Positions 24,856 through 32,278 of a stretch of 64,000 nucleotides of DNA are shown in pieces. Position 1 is the stretch's first letter; every line of letters starts with the position of its first letter. Position numbers and translations under genes: made by a program. Below the pieces are notes generated by a model. It worked only from the letters and a program-made list of their open reading frames with translations, was not told where the DNA came from and made no database searches. The stretch covers positions 8,536,501 through 8,600,500 of the forward strand of contig NZ_CP095376.1 of NCBI RefSeq assembly GCF_023008405.1, written 5' to 3'. The stretch is from Amycolatopsis sp. FBCC-B4732. Its GTDB lineage: Bacteria > Actinomycetota > Actinomycetes > Mycobacteriales > Pseudonocardiaceae.

Positions 24856-27702
24856 TCAGCCCGTGGTGCTGCTCTTCTTGCTCGTCGTGGTGCTCTTGGA
24901 GCTGCCCGTCTTCGACTTCGACGTGCTGGTCGGCGAAGCCTGCTCGCTCGGCGGGACCGGCGCGTTCGCGTCCGGCAGCGGGGTGTTGTTGCGCAGCGCG
25001 TCGAAGAGCGACTTCGTCTTGCTGCGGACGAGGACTTCGTTGCCGCGGCTGTTGGGCAGGCCGACCGTCGGCACGGTCAGGAAGGTGATCTTCGAGGAGT
25101 CGAGGCCCTTCATCGACTGCGCCAGCGTCATCATCTGCTTGACGCCGAGGTTGTCGCCGAAGGTGGCCTTCGCGAAGGCGGTGATGAAGTCGCTGAGCTT
25201 GCCGGGGTCGAGCACGACGTCCGACGACATGACCTTCCGCAGCAGCGCGCCGATGAACTCCTGCTGCCGCTTGATCCGGCCGTAGTCCGACGTCGGGTCG
25301 CCCTTGACGTGCCGGGCGCGCACGAAGTTCAGCGCCTGGTCGCCCGAGATCGTCACGTCGCCGGTCTCCATCAGCACCTTGCCGAGGGTCGTGTCGTCGA
25401 TCGGGGTCTCGTTGTGCACGGTGACGCCGTGCACGGCGTCGACCATCTCCTTGAAGCCGTTGAAGTCGATGCCGACGAAGTGGTTGATCCGCAGACCGGT
25501 GAGCTGCTGGATCACCTTGGTGGTGCAGGGCGGGCCGCCGACCGCGTAGGCGGTGTTCAGCTTCGCGATCTTCTGCTCGGGGACCTTTTCGTCGGTCGTC
25601 TTGCTCTGCGCGGGATCCCAGCGCTGGCACTCGGGCCGGTCGATCTCGAGGTCACGCGGGAAGGACGTGACGACGACCCGCTTCCGGTCCGCGGGGATGT
25701 GCGCCACCATCACGGTGTCGGAGCGCGCGCCCGGATTGCTGTCGGCGGTGCCGACGCCCTCCTCGGCGGAGGCGCCGTCCCGGGTGTCGGAGCCGACCAT
25801 CAGGAAGTTCTCGTCGTTGGCCTGCGCGTCGGCGTCCTGGATGTCGGCGGAGTTCTCGTCGAGCGCGGAGACCTGGGTGAACTTCGCGTCGAAGTACGTC
25901 TGGGCGCCCCACGCACCCCCGATCCCGAGGAAGACGAGCCCGGCGACGACCGCGGCGGCGATCCGCCCGAACCGCACCGAGCGCTCGATCTTCCGGGCCT
26001 TCTTCTCCTGGAGCCGGGTCTGCGCGGCCTGTTCCTCGGAGACCGCTTCGTCTTCACCCTGCGGCGTGGTGGTGACCACGCGCTGAAGGGCGGTGCGGGT
26101 GCTCTCGAGGATCGAAGCGGGCGAGAGCCGCTCACGGCGCACCCGCCGCTTCTCTTCTTCGGCGTTCATTTCGTCGTGCGCGGCGGAGAACCGGGCGAGG
26201 GTGTGGTCGATCTTGCGGCGGTACTGGGTCGCCTCGTCGATCGCTTCCATCTCGTCGGTCATGGTCAGCGGGTCGAGAGCGGACCGCGGAGGCACGGCGG
26301 CGATCCCGTTGGCCCCGTTGGCCGCCGGACGGCCGCCGGCTTCGGGCGCAGCGGTTTCCCGCGCAGCGGCGGGGCTGTCCGGGGTGGCGGCAGGCCGTGC
26401 GGCGGCGGGACGGCGAACCGCGGGCCCGTCGGGTGTGGCCGCGCGGCCGGTGTTCTCGTCGAGGGCCGGTGCCCGGCGAGGTGCCGGGCTGTCCGGGGTT
26501 CCGGGCGGGCCGACCGGCCGCGCGGTCGCCGGACGCCGCATCGCAGCGCTGTCGGGAGCACGGTGCGGCGCGGGCCCATCGGGCGCGGCACCACGACGAG
26601 GCGCGGGTCCCTCGGCCGCACGCCGACCAGCGGGGCCATCGGCCGCCATCGGGCGACGGGGGCCCGAGTCTTCGGGCGCCGCCGCGCGCCGGGCCGCGGG
26701 CCCGTCGTGGCGCAGAGCGGCGTCGTCGGGGCCGACCGCGCGTCGGCCGGTGGGGCCGTCGGCTGCGGGAGCGTGGCGGGGACCTGCGTCGTCGGGCGCG
26801 GCCGCGCGCCGACAGGCTGGTCCGTCAGCTGCGGGAGCGTGCCGCGGAGCTGAGTCGTCGGGGGCAACCGAGCGTCGGCCGTCGGCTGCGGGCGTGTGGC
26901 GCGTAGGTGCGTCTTCGGGGGCGACCGAGCGTCGCGGCGCGGGGCTGTCCGCAGGGCTGCGTCGAAGGCCGGCGTCGTCGGGGCCGGCTGCGCGTCGGCC
27001 GGTGGGGCCGTCGGCTGCGGGCGTGTGGCGGGGACCGGCGTCGTCGGGTGCGGCCGCGCGCCGACCGGGTCCGTCAGCTGCGGGCGTGTGGCGGGGACCG
27101 GCGTCGTCGGGTGCGGCCGCGCGCCGACCGGCTGGTCCGTCAGCTGCGGGCGTGTGGCGCGTCGGTGCGTCCTCAGGTCCACGCCGATCCGCGGCCGGGC
27201 TGCGCCGAGCCGTGTCGTCGGGGGTCACCGCGCGGCGGCCGTCGAGGGCTCGTCGGGGGGCTCCGCCTTCGGCCGGCGGGGTCGCGTCCGCGCCCGGGCG
27301 TCGCGGGCGGCGAGGGGGCTGCGGAGCCGCCGACGTCTGCTGGGGGCCCGGGTTGGCCGCCGGGGGGCGGCGCTGGAGCGGCGCCTCGGGGGCCGGGGCC
27401 GCCGCTGCCGTGCGGCGGGGCTGGCGGGGGCGCGGGGGGCGGGGTTGACGGTTCGCGTCCGTGGGTACTGGGTCTTCGGCGGGCGGCTGCGGTGCCCGCG
27501 CCCGGGACGGCGGCTCGGCCGCGCGGCGGCCCGGCTGGTCCGGCTCGCGGGGCGGCGTCGGCCGCACCCCGGTGGTCTTGGCCACGACGTCCGAGACGCT
27601 GATGCCGCCCTGGTCTTCCATCGACCTGCGTCTACCCGTCCGTGGCCGCGCCGGACCATCGGTGCGGCGACCGGTTCCCGGGCTGTCGTGCTCGTCCGGC
27701 AC
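24856..27702 (-). CDS. LytR-CpsA-Psr (LCP) ligase with giant repetitive N-terminus
   Basis: LCP proteins attach polymers such as arabinogalactan or teichoic acid to peptidoglycan. Of 948 residues the first ~545 are cytoplasmic, disordered and repetitive. A basic/coiled segment follows, then one membrane helix near 578-600 (IAAAVVAGLVFLGIGGAWGA). The extracellular LCP domain is at about 630-880, with VGSDTRDG, SDTVMVAHIPADRKRV, SFPRDLEID and the RxxR-type GRIKRQQEF. A Ser/Thr/Lys tail ends it. Usual LCP length is 300 to 550, so the N-terminus is unusual. GTG at 27702 has AAGGAG 7 bases upstream; an ATG at 27620 is less likely. Confidence 0.88.
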   Translation of the reverse strand: MPDEHDSPGTGRRTDGPARPRTGRRRSMEDQGGISVSDVVAKTTGVRPTPPREPDQPGRRAAEPPSRARAPQPPAEDPVPTDANRQPRPPRPRQPRRTAAAAPAPEAPLQRRPPAANPGPQQTSAAPQPPRRPRRPGADATPPAEGGAPRRALDGRRAVTPDDTARRSPAADRRGPEDAPTRHTPAADGPAGRRAAAPDDAGPRHTPAADGPGRRAAAPDDAGPRHTPAADGPTGRRAAGPDDAGLRRSPADSPAPRRSVAPEDAPTRHTPAADGRRSVAPDDSAPRHAPAADGPACRRAAAPDDAGPRHAPAADGPTGRRAVGPDDAALRHDGPAARRAAAPEDSGPRRPMAADGPAGRRAAEGPAPRRGAAPDGPAPHRAPDSAAMRRPATARPVGPPGTPDSPAPRRAPALDENTGRAATPDGPAVRRPAAARPAATPDSPAAARETAAPEAGGRPAANGANGIAAVPPRSALDPLTMTDEMEAIDEATQYRRKIDHTLARFSAAHDEMNAEEEKRRVRRERLSPASILESTRTALQRVVTTTPQGEDEAVSEEQAAQTRLQEKKARKIERSVRFGRIAAAVVAGLVFLGIGGAWGAQTYFDAKFTQVSALDENSADIQDADAQANDENFLMVGSDTRDGASAEEGVGTADSNPGARSDTVMVAHIPADRKRVVVTSFPRDLEIDRPECQRWDPAQSKTTDEKVPEQKIAKLNTAYAVGGPPCTTKVIQQLTGLRINHFVGIDFNGFKEMVDAVHGVTVHNETPIDDTTLGKVLMETGDVTISGDQALNFVRARHVKGDPTSDYGRIKRQQEFIGALLRKVMSSDVVLDPGKLSDFITAFAKATFGDNLGVKQMMTLAQSMKGLDSSKITFLTVPTVGLPNSRGNEVLVRSKTKSLFDALRNNTPLPDANAPVPPSEQASPTSTSKSKTGSSKSTTTSKKSSTTG
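26560..27255. repeat. Degenerate 57-66-bp coding repeat array in the LCP gene
   Basis: The encoded unit is about 19-22 residues, for example RRAAAPDDAGPRHTPAADGP, repeated about ten times with variants such as RRSVAPEDAPTRHTPAADG. Several copies are nearly identical in DNA (around 27000-27150), pointing to recent duplication within the gene. Frame is kept throughout. Confidence 0.85.
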
Positions 27703-27835
27703 TCGGTCTCCTTCCGCACGATCTCGACTAGGACGTCCTCCCCCGCAGGAGGTGATCGTTCCTCCGGAGGTTTTCGTTATCGTACGGATACCCCCCGTTC
27801 GTGACGACACCCTCCCGGAAATTTCTTCACCTTGA

Positions 27836-27869
27836 GTCGACGAACGGGCGGTGGGCGTCGACAAACGGG
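27836..27869. promoter_or_regulatory. 21-bp-spaced direct repeat in the LCP promoter region
   Basis: GTCGACGAACGGG (27836-27848) and GTCGACAAACGGG (27857-27869) are 13-base direct repeats with one mismatch, spaced 21 bases start to start, two helical turns. A shorter inverted copy, cccgttcgt, lies at 27794-27802. The only gene that can start here is the LCP gene (27702, minus). Likely a regulator site; the regulator is unknown. Confidence 0.5.
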
Positions 27870-27911
27870 TGAAGCCACTCATCGGCAATCCGGAGTAATG
27901 CGGTGTTTACG

Positions 27912-28586
27912 TTACTCAGAGTGGGTTATTAACTGCGTGCTTTGCGCGTCGTGATAGGCCACTTTGTTGCGGCCCGCGCGTTTCGCCGCATAAAGCAGGC
28001 GGTCGGCGCTGCGCAGCTGGCGTTCGGGTGACGACGGCGCGCCGGCCTCGTGCGCCAGTCCGGCGCTGATCGTCACGTGCAACCCGGGCTGGAGTTCTGA
28101 CCAGGGGTGACGGGCGACGCGCACGCGGGCCGCGTCGACGATGCCGATCGCGTGCCCCGCGTCGACGCCGGGCAGCCAGAGCACGAACTCCTCGCCGCCG
28201 TAGCGGGCGCAGAAGCCGTCCGGCGGCAGTTCCTCCTGCAGCAGATCGGCCACCCGACGGAGGACGCGGTCGCCGACGAGGTGACCGTACGTGTCGTTCA
28301 CGCGCTTGAAGCGGTCAAGATCGACGAGCGCAATACCGAGTGGGGGACGGTCGGTGAACGGTCCGTAGAGCCGCTCGTCGAGGTAACGGCGGTTGTAGCT
28401 CGACGTCAGGGCGTCGCGCAGGCTGCCGTCGCGGGCGATGTCCAGCGCGGACCGCAGGTGCTGGTAAGCGCGGCGCCAATCGCCTTGGGTCGCGAAGAGG
28501 CTCGCGACGGCTTCGTGCAGGCGGAGCAGGTCCGGCGGCCGTGGGCGGCCGGTCCGGCTCAGCGCGCCTTCGCCCTCGGCGACCAT
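27912..28586 (-). CDS. Diguanylate cyclase (GGDEF domain)
   Basis: Makes cyclic di-GMP from two GTP. The 224 residues have a short N-terminal helical, TPR-like stretch (GDWRRAYQHLRSALDIA). A full GGDEF domain follows: DALTSSYNRRYLDERL, metal Asp89 and Asp91 in VDLDRFK, and active-site GGEEF at 130-134 in RYGGEEF. The RxxD product-inhibition site normally found seven residues before is absent, so feedback control may be weak. ATG at 28586 is chosen because GGAGG lies 5 bases before it; the longer frame starts with TTG and no site. No membrane segment, so cytosolic. Confidence 0.9.
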   Translation of the reverse strand: MVAEGEGALSRTGRPRPPDLLRLHEAVASLFATQGDWRRAYQHLRSALDIARDGSLRDALTSSYNRRYLDERLYGPFTDRPPLGIALVDLDRFKRVNDTYGHLVGDRVLRRVADLLQEELPPDGFCARYGGEEFVLWLPGVDAGHAIGIVDAARVRVARHPWSELQPGLHVTISAGLAHEAGAPSSPERQLRSADRLLYAAKRAGRNKVAYHDAQSTQLITHSE

Positions 28587-28706
28587 GCCCACCTCCACCA
28601 CCCCTTGGTTGTCGTCGCGGCGGAGGCCACCCTTGAGGCGTCGGTGCGGACGAAGGTGAATTTCGCTCAAACGGGACAGTGCCGGTGACTCTGCGGAGTC
28701 GGCGGG

Positions 28707-29270
28707 TCAGAGGCCCGAGAACGGCTCGATGCCCTTGAGCTGGGCGAACTGATCTTTGGCCCAGTAACTCACATCCGCCGTGACGTCGTTCAGTAGCTCC
28801 GTGTAGTCGATCCAGGCGATCCAGCGCCAGTCGCCGACCTCGGCCGGGTTCGGCGCCGGCTCGTCGTCGGTCCACGCGGCGAACACCGGGCAGAACTCGT
28901 TCTCGACGATCCCCTGGAACGGCGGCGTCCGGTAGCGGTAGTTCGGCAGCACGCAGCGCAGCCCGGACAGCGAGGGCAGCCCGATCTCGTAGCCCGCGCG
29001 CCGGCGGACGGCGTCTTCGAGGGACTCACCGGGTGCGGGGTGGCCGCAGACGCTGTTGGTCCAGACCCCCGGCCAGACCTTCTTGTCGAGCGCGCGCTGG
29101 GTGATCAGCAGGGCGTTGTCGCTTCGCCGCAGGACGTAGCACGAGAAGGCCAGGTGCAACCGGGTGTGCTCGTGGTGACTGGCCAGCTTCGGGCCGGTTT
29201 CGCCGGTGGGCACGCCGTCTTCGGTGACGAAGACGACCTGCTCGGTCTCGGGTTCGGTCGCGGTATCCAC
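28707..29270 (-). CDS. idi: Isopentenyl-diphosphate delta-isomerase, type 1
   Basis: Interconverts isopentenyl and dimethylallyl diphosphate for isoprenoid synthesis. The 187 residues form the Nudix-related type I fold. Catalytic Cys75 lies in TNSVCGHP, metal-binding His residues are in ASHHEHTRLHLAF, and the catalytic Glu is in the ENEF motif. The C-terminal WRWIAW supports the assignment. GTG or ATG near 29270 starts the gene; no close operon partner. Single gene on minus strand. Confidence 0.94.
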   Translation of the reverse strand: MDTATEPETEQVVFVTEDGVPTGETGPKLASHHEHTRLHLAFSCYVLRRSDNALLITQRALDKKVWPGVWTNSVCGHPAPGESLEDAVRRRAGYEIGLPSLSGLRCVLPNYRYRTPPFQGIVENEFCPVFAAWTDDEPAPNPAEVGDWRWIAWIDYTELLNDVTADVSYWAKDQFAQLKGIEPFSGL

Positions 29271-29357
29271 GCGCCCCAGTGAACACGAACGCGCCGAACC
29301 GGCCGTACCGCGAGGTGGGTGGGTTACCCGTGATCCGCCCGGCGGGGTGACGGGCGG

Positions 29358-30191
29358 TTACCGCGCGTGGAGGTGCTCGACGAGCAGCGTGGTGACGGCC
29401 TCCGGCGCCTCCTCCGGAACCCAGTGCGTGACGTCTTCGAGCATCTCGAACCGGTACGGCCCGGTGACCCAGTTCGCGGTGTCGAGCGCGGCGGTCGACC
29501 CGAAGGAGACGTCCTCGGTGCTCCAGACGTACAGCGTGGGCACGGCGATCTTCCCGATCTTCCCGCCCGGCCGCCCCGCCCGGTACCAGTTGAGCGCCGC
29601 GGTGAGCGCGCCCGGCTCGGACAGCCGCTGGACGTAGTCGTCGACCTTGGACGGCGCCACCCGCCGCTCGAACATGTCCCGCAGCGCCCGGCCGTCGTTC
29701 TCGAGCATCCGCCGCTCGGTGACGCGCGTCTGCCGCCACTCGGTCATGTACCGCGTCCGCAGGTGCTGGTCCTCATCGGTCTTCATGGCCTCGGCGAGCG
29801 CGGCGGGGTGCGGCGTGGAGATGACGGCGAGGCTCCGCAACCGATCGGGATGCGCGTCGGCGGTCCACCACGCGACGGCGCCACCCCAGTCGTGCCCGAC
29901 GAGGTCGAACCGCTCCCAGCCGAGCGCCTTCGTGATCGTGACGACGTCCTCGACGAGGTGGTCGATCGAGTACTCGGTCGCCTGCTCCGGCCGCACCCCG
30001 GGCGAGTAGCCCCGCTGGTCCGGCGCGACGGCCCGGAACCCGAGCACCCCGAGGGTGGCGACCTGGTGCTCCCACTCGACCGCGGCTTCGGGAAAGCCGT
30101 GCAGCAGCAACACGGGCCGCCCGTCTTCGGGCCCGGCGGCGATGGCGTCGAAGGTTCCGGCCTCGGTGGGGATGCTGATGTGGTCGATCAC
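29358..30191 (-). CDS. Alpha/beta hydrolase, epoxide-hydrolase-like
   Basis: A 277-residue alpha/beta-hydrolase fold enzyme. The oxyanion motif is HGFP (31-34) and the nucleophile elbow is GHDWGGAVAWW with Asp101. An Asp nucleophile is typical of epoxide hydrolases and haloalkane dehalogenases, not of esterases. The catalytic His lies near the C-terminus in EDVTHWVPEEAPEAV. The start GTG 30191 gives VIDHISIPTEAGTF, as in relatives; a longer start at 30245 cannot be excluded. Substrate unknown. Confidence 0.83.
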   Translation of the reverse strand: MIDHISIPTEAGTFDAIAAGPEDGRPVLLLHGFPEAAVEWEHQVATLGVLGFRAVAPDQRGYSPGVRPEQATEYSIDHLVEDVVTITKALGWERFDLVGHDWGGAVAWWTADAHPDRLRSLAVISTPHPAALAEAMKTDEDQHLRTRYMTEWRQTRVTERRMLENDGRALRDMFERRVAPSKVDDYVQRLSEPGALTAALNWYRAGRPGGKIGKIAVPTLYVWSTEDVSFGSTAALDTANWVTGPYRFEMLEDVTHWVPEEAPEAVTTLLVEHLHAR

Positions 30192-30269
30192 GGGGCCGAA
30201 TCTACTTGCTTCGGTCCAGGGCGTGCCCCCGAGCGGCACGGTCACTTGGAGCTCGACGTGGTTCCCGGG

Positions 30270-30713
30270 CTACTCGGCCGGCGGGGTTGGTGCTCCGGTT
30301 CTGCGGTACAGGGTGCGGATGTCCTCGCCATCCTTGGCCCGGCGCAGCATCAGCTTGTACTTGAGGACGTCGGAGAGGGGGGCGAAAGGGATGCCGTCGA
30401 TGAGTTCCGCGCGCGAGATCAGGTCGTCGGTGTCCCACTCGGGTGAGACCCACCGCTCCGAGACTTCGATGCGGCCATCGCACAGCTTCCAGAGCCGGTC
30501 TCCGGTGACAGACCCTGTTCCGGGCACACCGTGCGTTTCGGCGTAGCGCAAGGCTTCGCCGCGCGCGACGACATCCAGGTCGTGGAGCCTCTCGGTGAGG
30601 TTGTGCGCGAACATGGGGGCACTGCCGAATACGACGTAGTCGCGGGTGTCGAGCCCGAGCGCGGCCAGCTGCCGGAAGAGCGGGTGGTGGCACAGGCTGA
30701 TGACCACGATCAT
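30270..30713 (-). CDS. Nucleotidyltransferase-like small protein
   Basis: About 147 residues. The segment VVFGSAPMFAHN with Gly30-Ser31 and a later DLDVV pair (Asp45, Asp47) resembles the GS...DxD core of the nucleotidyltransferase superfamily. That family includes MNT-type antitoxins and tRNA-modifying enzymes. A third acidic residue is not certain. The ATG at 30713 overlaps the stop of the small membrane gene as ATGA, so it is coupled to it. A GTG two codons later is better spaced from a GAAGGA site. Function unknown; likely cotranscribed with the Crp regulator. Confidence 0.6.
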   Translation of the reverse strand: MIVVISLCHHPLFRQLAALGLDTRDYVVFGSAPMFAHNLTERLHDLDVVARGEALRYAETHGVPGTGSVTGDRLWKLCDGRIEVSERWVSPEWDTDDLISRAELIDGIPFAPLSDVLKYKLMLRRAKDGEDIRTLYRRTGAPTPPAE

Positions 30714-31006
30714 TCCTTCGGTGGTGCGAGCGGTCGATGGCGGCGCAGCCAGTCGAGCAGAGTGTGTTCTTGCGGTTCGGGTTCGTCGGAGTCTTCGGCC
30801 GGCGCCGGTACGGCAGCCAGCGCGCGGATGATTTCCGGTCGTTCCGTTGGGCTGCTGCCCTCCAATGCCTTGTGCAGCCGATCGGTCTCGAACCGCTGCC
30901 GGACTTCGGTCCGCCGCAACCTGAGCCAAGCCCTCGTCACCGTCGACAGGGTGACGACGACGGCGACTGTGACCCATTCGAGGTGACCGAGCAGGTTGGC
31001 CAGCAT
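30710..31006 (-). CDS. Small membrane protein with acidic tail
   Basis: A 98-residue protein. One N-terminal membrane helix (about residues 11-27, VTVAVVVTLSTVTRAWL) is followed by a basic stretch, a Pro/Glu-rich segment and a short C-terminal helix. No family recognised. It starts 7 bases after the Crp regulator and overlaps the next gene, so it is the middle gene of a three-gene unit. Codon use is slightly less GC-biased than the neighbourhood, which hints at a mobile or accessory module. Confidence 0.6.
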   Translation of the reverse strand: MLANLLGHLEWVTVAVVVTLSTVTRAWLRLRRTEVRQRFETDRLHKALEGSSPTERPEIIRALAAVPAPAEDSDEPEPQEHTLLDWLRRHRPLAPPKE

Positions 31007-31013
31007 TGCGGGC

Positions 31014-31691
31014 TCACAACGTCGCCGTGCGGTTGCCCTCGGCGATCTCCGCGAGAGCTTCGTTCCTTCGGATGTAGAGGACCTGGCGACCGGTGCCGAT
31101 CATCTTCTGCTCCTTCAACGCGCGGATGATCTTTTTCACTGAGTCGACAGACGCGCCGGTCAACGCTGCGACGTCCTGTTGGCTCAACGGCATGGCGAGC
31201 CCGCTGTCGGTGGAGCGGCCGATGCCTTTCCCTGCCAGTTCGAGGATGGCTTTCGCGACCTTCTGCTCGACCGCGAGGTCGGACTCGACGACCTTGTTCG
31301 TCGCCTGCGATACGCGCTCGTCCGCGGCGACGAGCTGGGCGTGCATCGCGCGGGGGTTGTCGTAGAGGAATTTCAGCCATGCCGTAGCGGGCAGCAGCAG
31401 CACTTCCACGGTGTCCATGGCGATCGCGCTGGCTGTGCGCGGCTGAGGGCGGACGGCCGCCATCTCACCGACGGTTTCCCGCGGCCCGCGGATCGCCACG
31501 ATGCGTGGCCGCGTGCCGAGGACGACCTTGATGTGGCCCTTCTTGATGAGCAGCGCGAAGTCGGTCTCCTCGCCTTCGCGGAAGAAGGTGTGCCCCTCAT
31601 CGCGCTTCAAGACCTGACCCACCTCAGCAAGGTGCTGCATCTCCTCCTCCGTGAGGAGAGGATGCCCCTGATCTTGAAGCTGCTCGACCAT
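31014..31691 (-). CDS. Crp/Fnr-family transcriptional regulator
   Basis: A 225-residue regulator. The N-terminal cyclic-nucleotide-like barrel (about 1-125) contains GHTFFREGEETDFALLIKKG. After a long dimer helix, the C-terminal winged HTH contains LSQQDVAALTGASVDSVKKIIRAL. No Fnr cysteine cluster is present, so oxygen sensing is unlikely. It is the first gene of a three-gene unit. A 22-base AT-rich palindrome sits 5 bases before its start and is a natural candidate for its own operator. Ligand unknown. Confidence 0.88.
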   Translation of the reverse strand: MVEQLQDQGHPLLTEEEMQHLAEVGQVLKRDEGHTFFREGEETDFALLIKKGHIKVVLGTRPRIVAIRGPRETVGEMAAVRPQPRTASAIAMDTVEVLLLPATAWLKFLYDNPRAMHAQLVAADERVSQATNKVVESDLAVEQKVAKAILELAGKGIGRSTDSGLAMPLSQQDVAALTGASVDSVKKIIRALKEQKMIGTGRQVLYIRRNEALAEIAEGNRTATL

Positions 31692-31695
31692 GTTG

Positions 31696-31717
31696 TTAAG
31701 AGTAATATTACACTTAA
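31696..31717. promoter_or_regulatory. AT-rich 22-bp palindrome before the Crp regulator gene
   Basis: The sequence starts TTAAGAGTAATATTAC and closes ACTTAA. It is self-complementary over 22 bases with a single mismatched pair. It is striking in a GC-rich genome. It covers the expected promoter/leader of the minus-strand Crp gene. It does not match the standard Crp (TGTGA-N6-TCACA) or Fnr (TTGAT-N4-ATCAA) sites. Confidence 0.7.
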
Positions 31718-31744
31718 GAGAGGGTCAAGTGCTCCATTCGAGCG

Positions 31745-32278
31745 CTACTTCTGGTCGATGACGTCGCTGACCTGAGCAACTGTGATCAGCGGACTGTAGA
31801 GCCGCAGGATGTCGAGGGTTTTCGCGTGGCTTTCGTCGTCCACGCCCGCGCACGCGTCGGACACCACGGTGACCGCGACGCCTGCGTCCGCTGCGGCCAG
31901 GGCTGTCGACAGGACGCAGCAGTCCGTCGAGACGCCTGCCAGAACCAACCGGGCGCCGCCGACGCGGGTTGCCAGGCGAGGGGTCCACTTGCCGAAGGTG
32001 GTCGCGTCCACTGTGGACGGTGGCTGGAACGCGTCGACGATCTGGTACAGCTGGGCGTCCGGGGGCTGCAGGGCGAAGGGCCACTGCGCGTAGTACTGCT
32101 TCCAGGCTCCTTCCGGGCTCGGAGGTGCGACGAACCGGGTGAACACGACGTCGTTGCCGAACGCTGTCACCAGCCGGCGGATCGGGGGGACGACCTCGGC
32201 GAAGCGTGGGGTGAACCACGGGCTCGCCGGGTCGGCGAAGACGTTCTGCAGGTCGATGACCGCCAGGACCGCTCTCAT
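31745..32278 (-). CDS. Isochorismatase-superfamily cysteine hydrolase
   Basis: A 177-residue amidase-type hydrolase with the triad Asp9 (VIDLQNVF), Lys97 (TFGKW) and Cys121 (GVSTDCCVL). The metal-binding D-x-H motif of nicotinamidases is absent, so nicotinamide is an unlikely substrate. N-carbamoyl or ureido compounds are more plausible, as in N-carbamoylsarcosine amidase and RutB relatives. ATG at 32278 overlaps the permease stop (ATGA). It is the last gene of the GntR-controlled five-gene operon and ends near the Crp palindrome. Confidence 0.85.
   Translation of the reverse strand: MRAVLAVIDLQNVFADPASPWFTPRFAEVVPPIRRLVTAFGNDVVFTRFVAPPSPEGAWKQYYAQWPFALQPPDAQLYQIVDAFQPPSTVDATTFGKWTPRLATRVGGARLVLAGVSTDCCVLSTALAAADAGVAVTVVSDACAGVDDESHAKTLDILRLYSPLITVAQVSDVIDQK

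Noticed and set aside
31745..32278. Nicotinamidase call
   Set aside because: The metal-binding D-x-H motif is missing, so only the broader hydrolase family is claimed.
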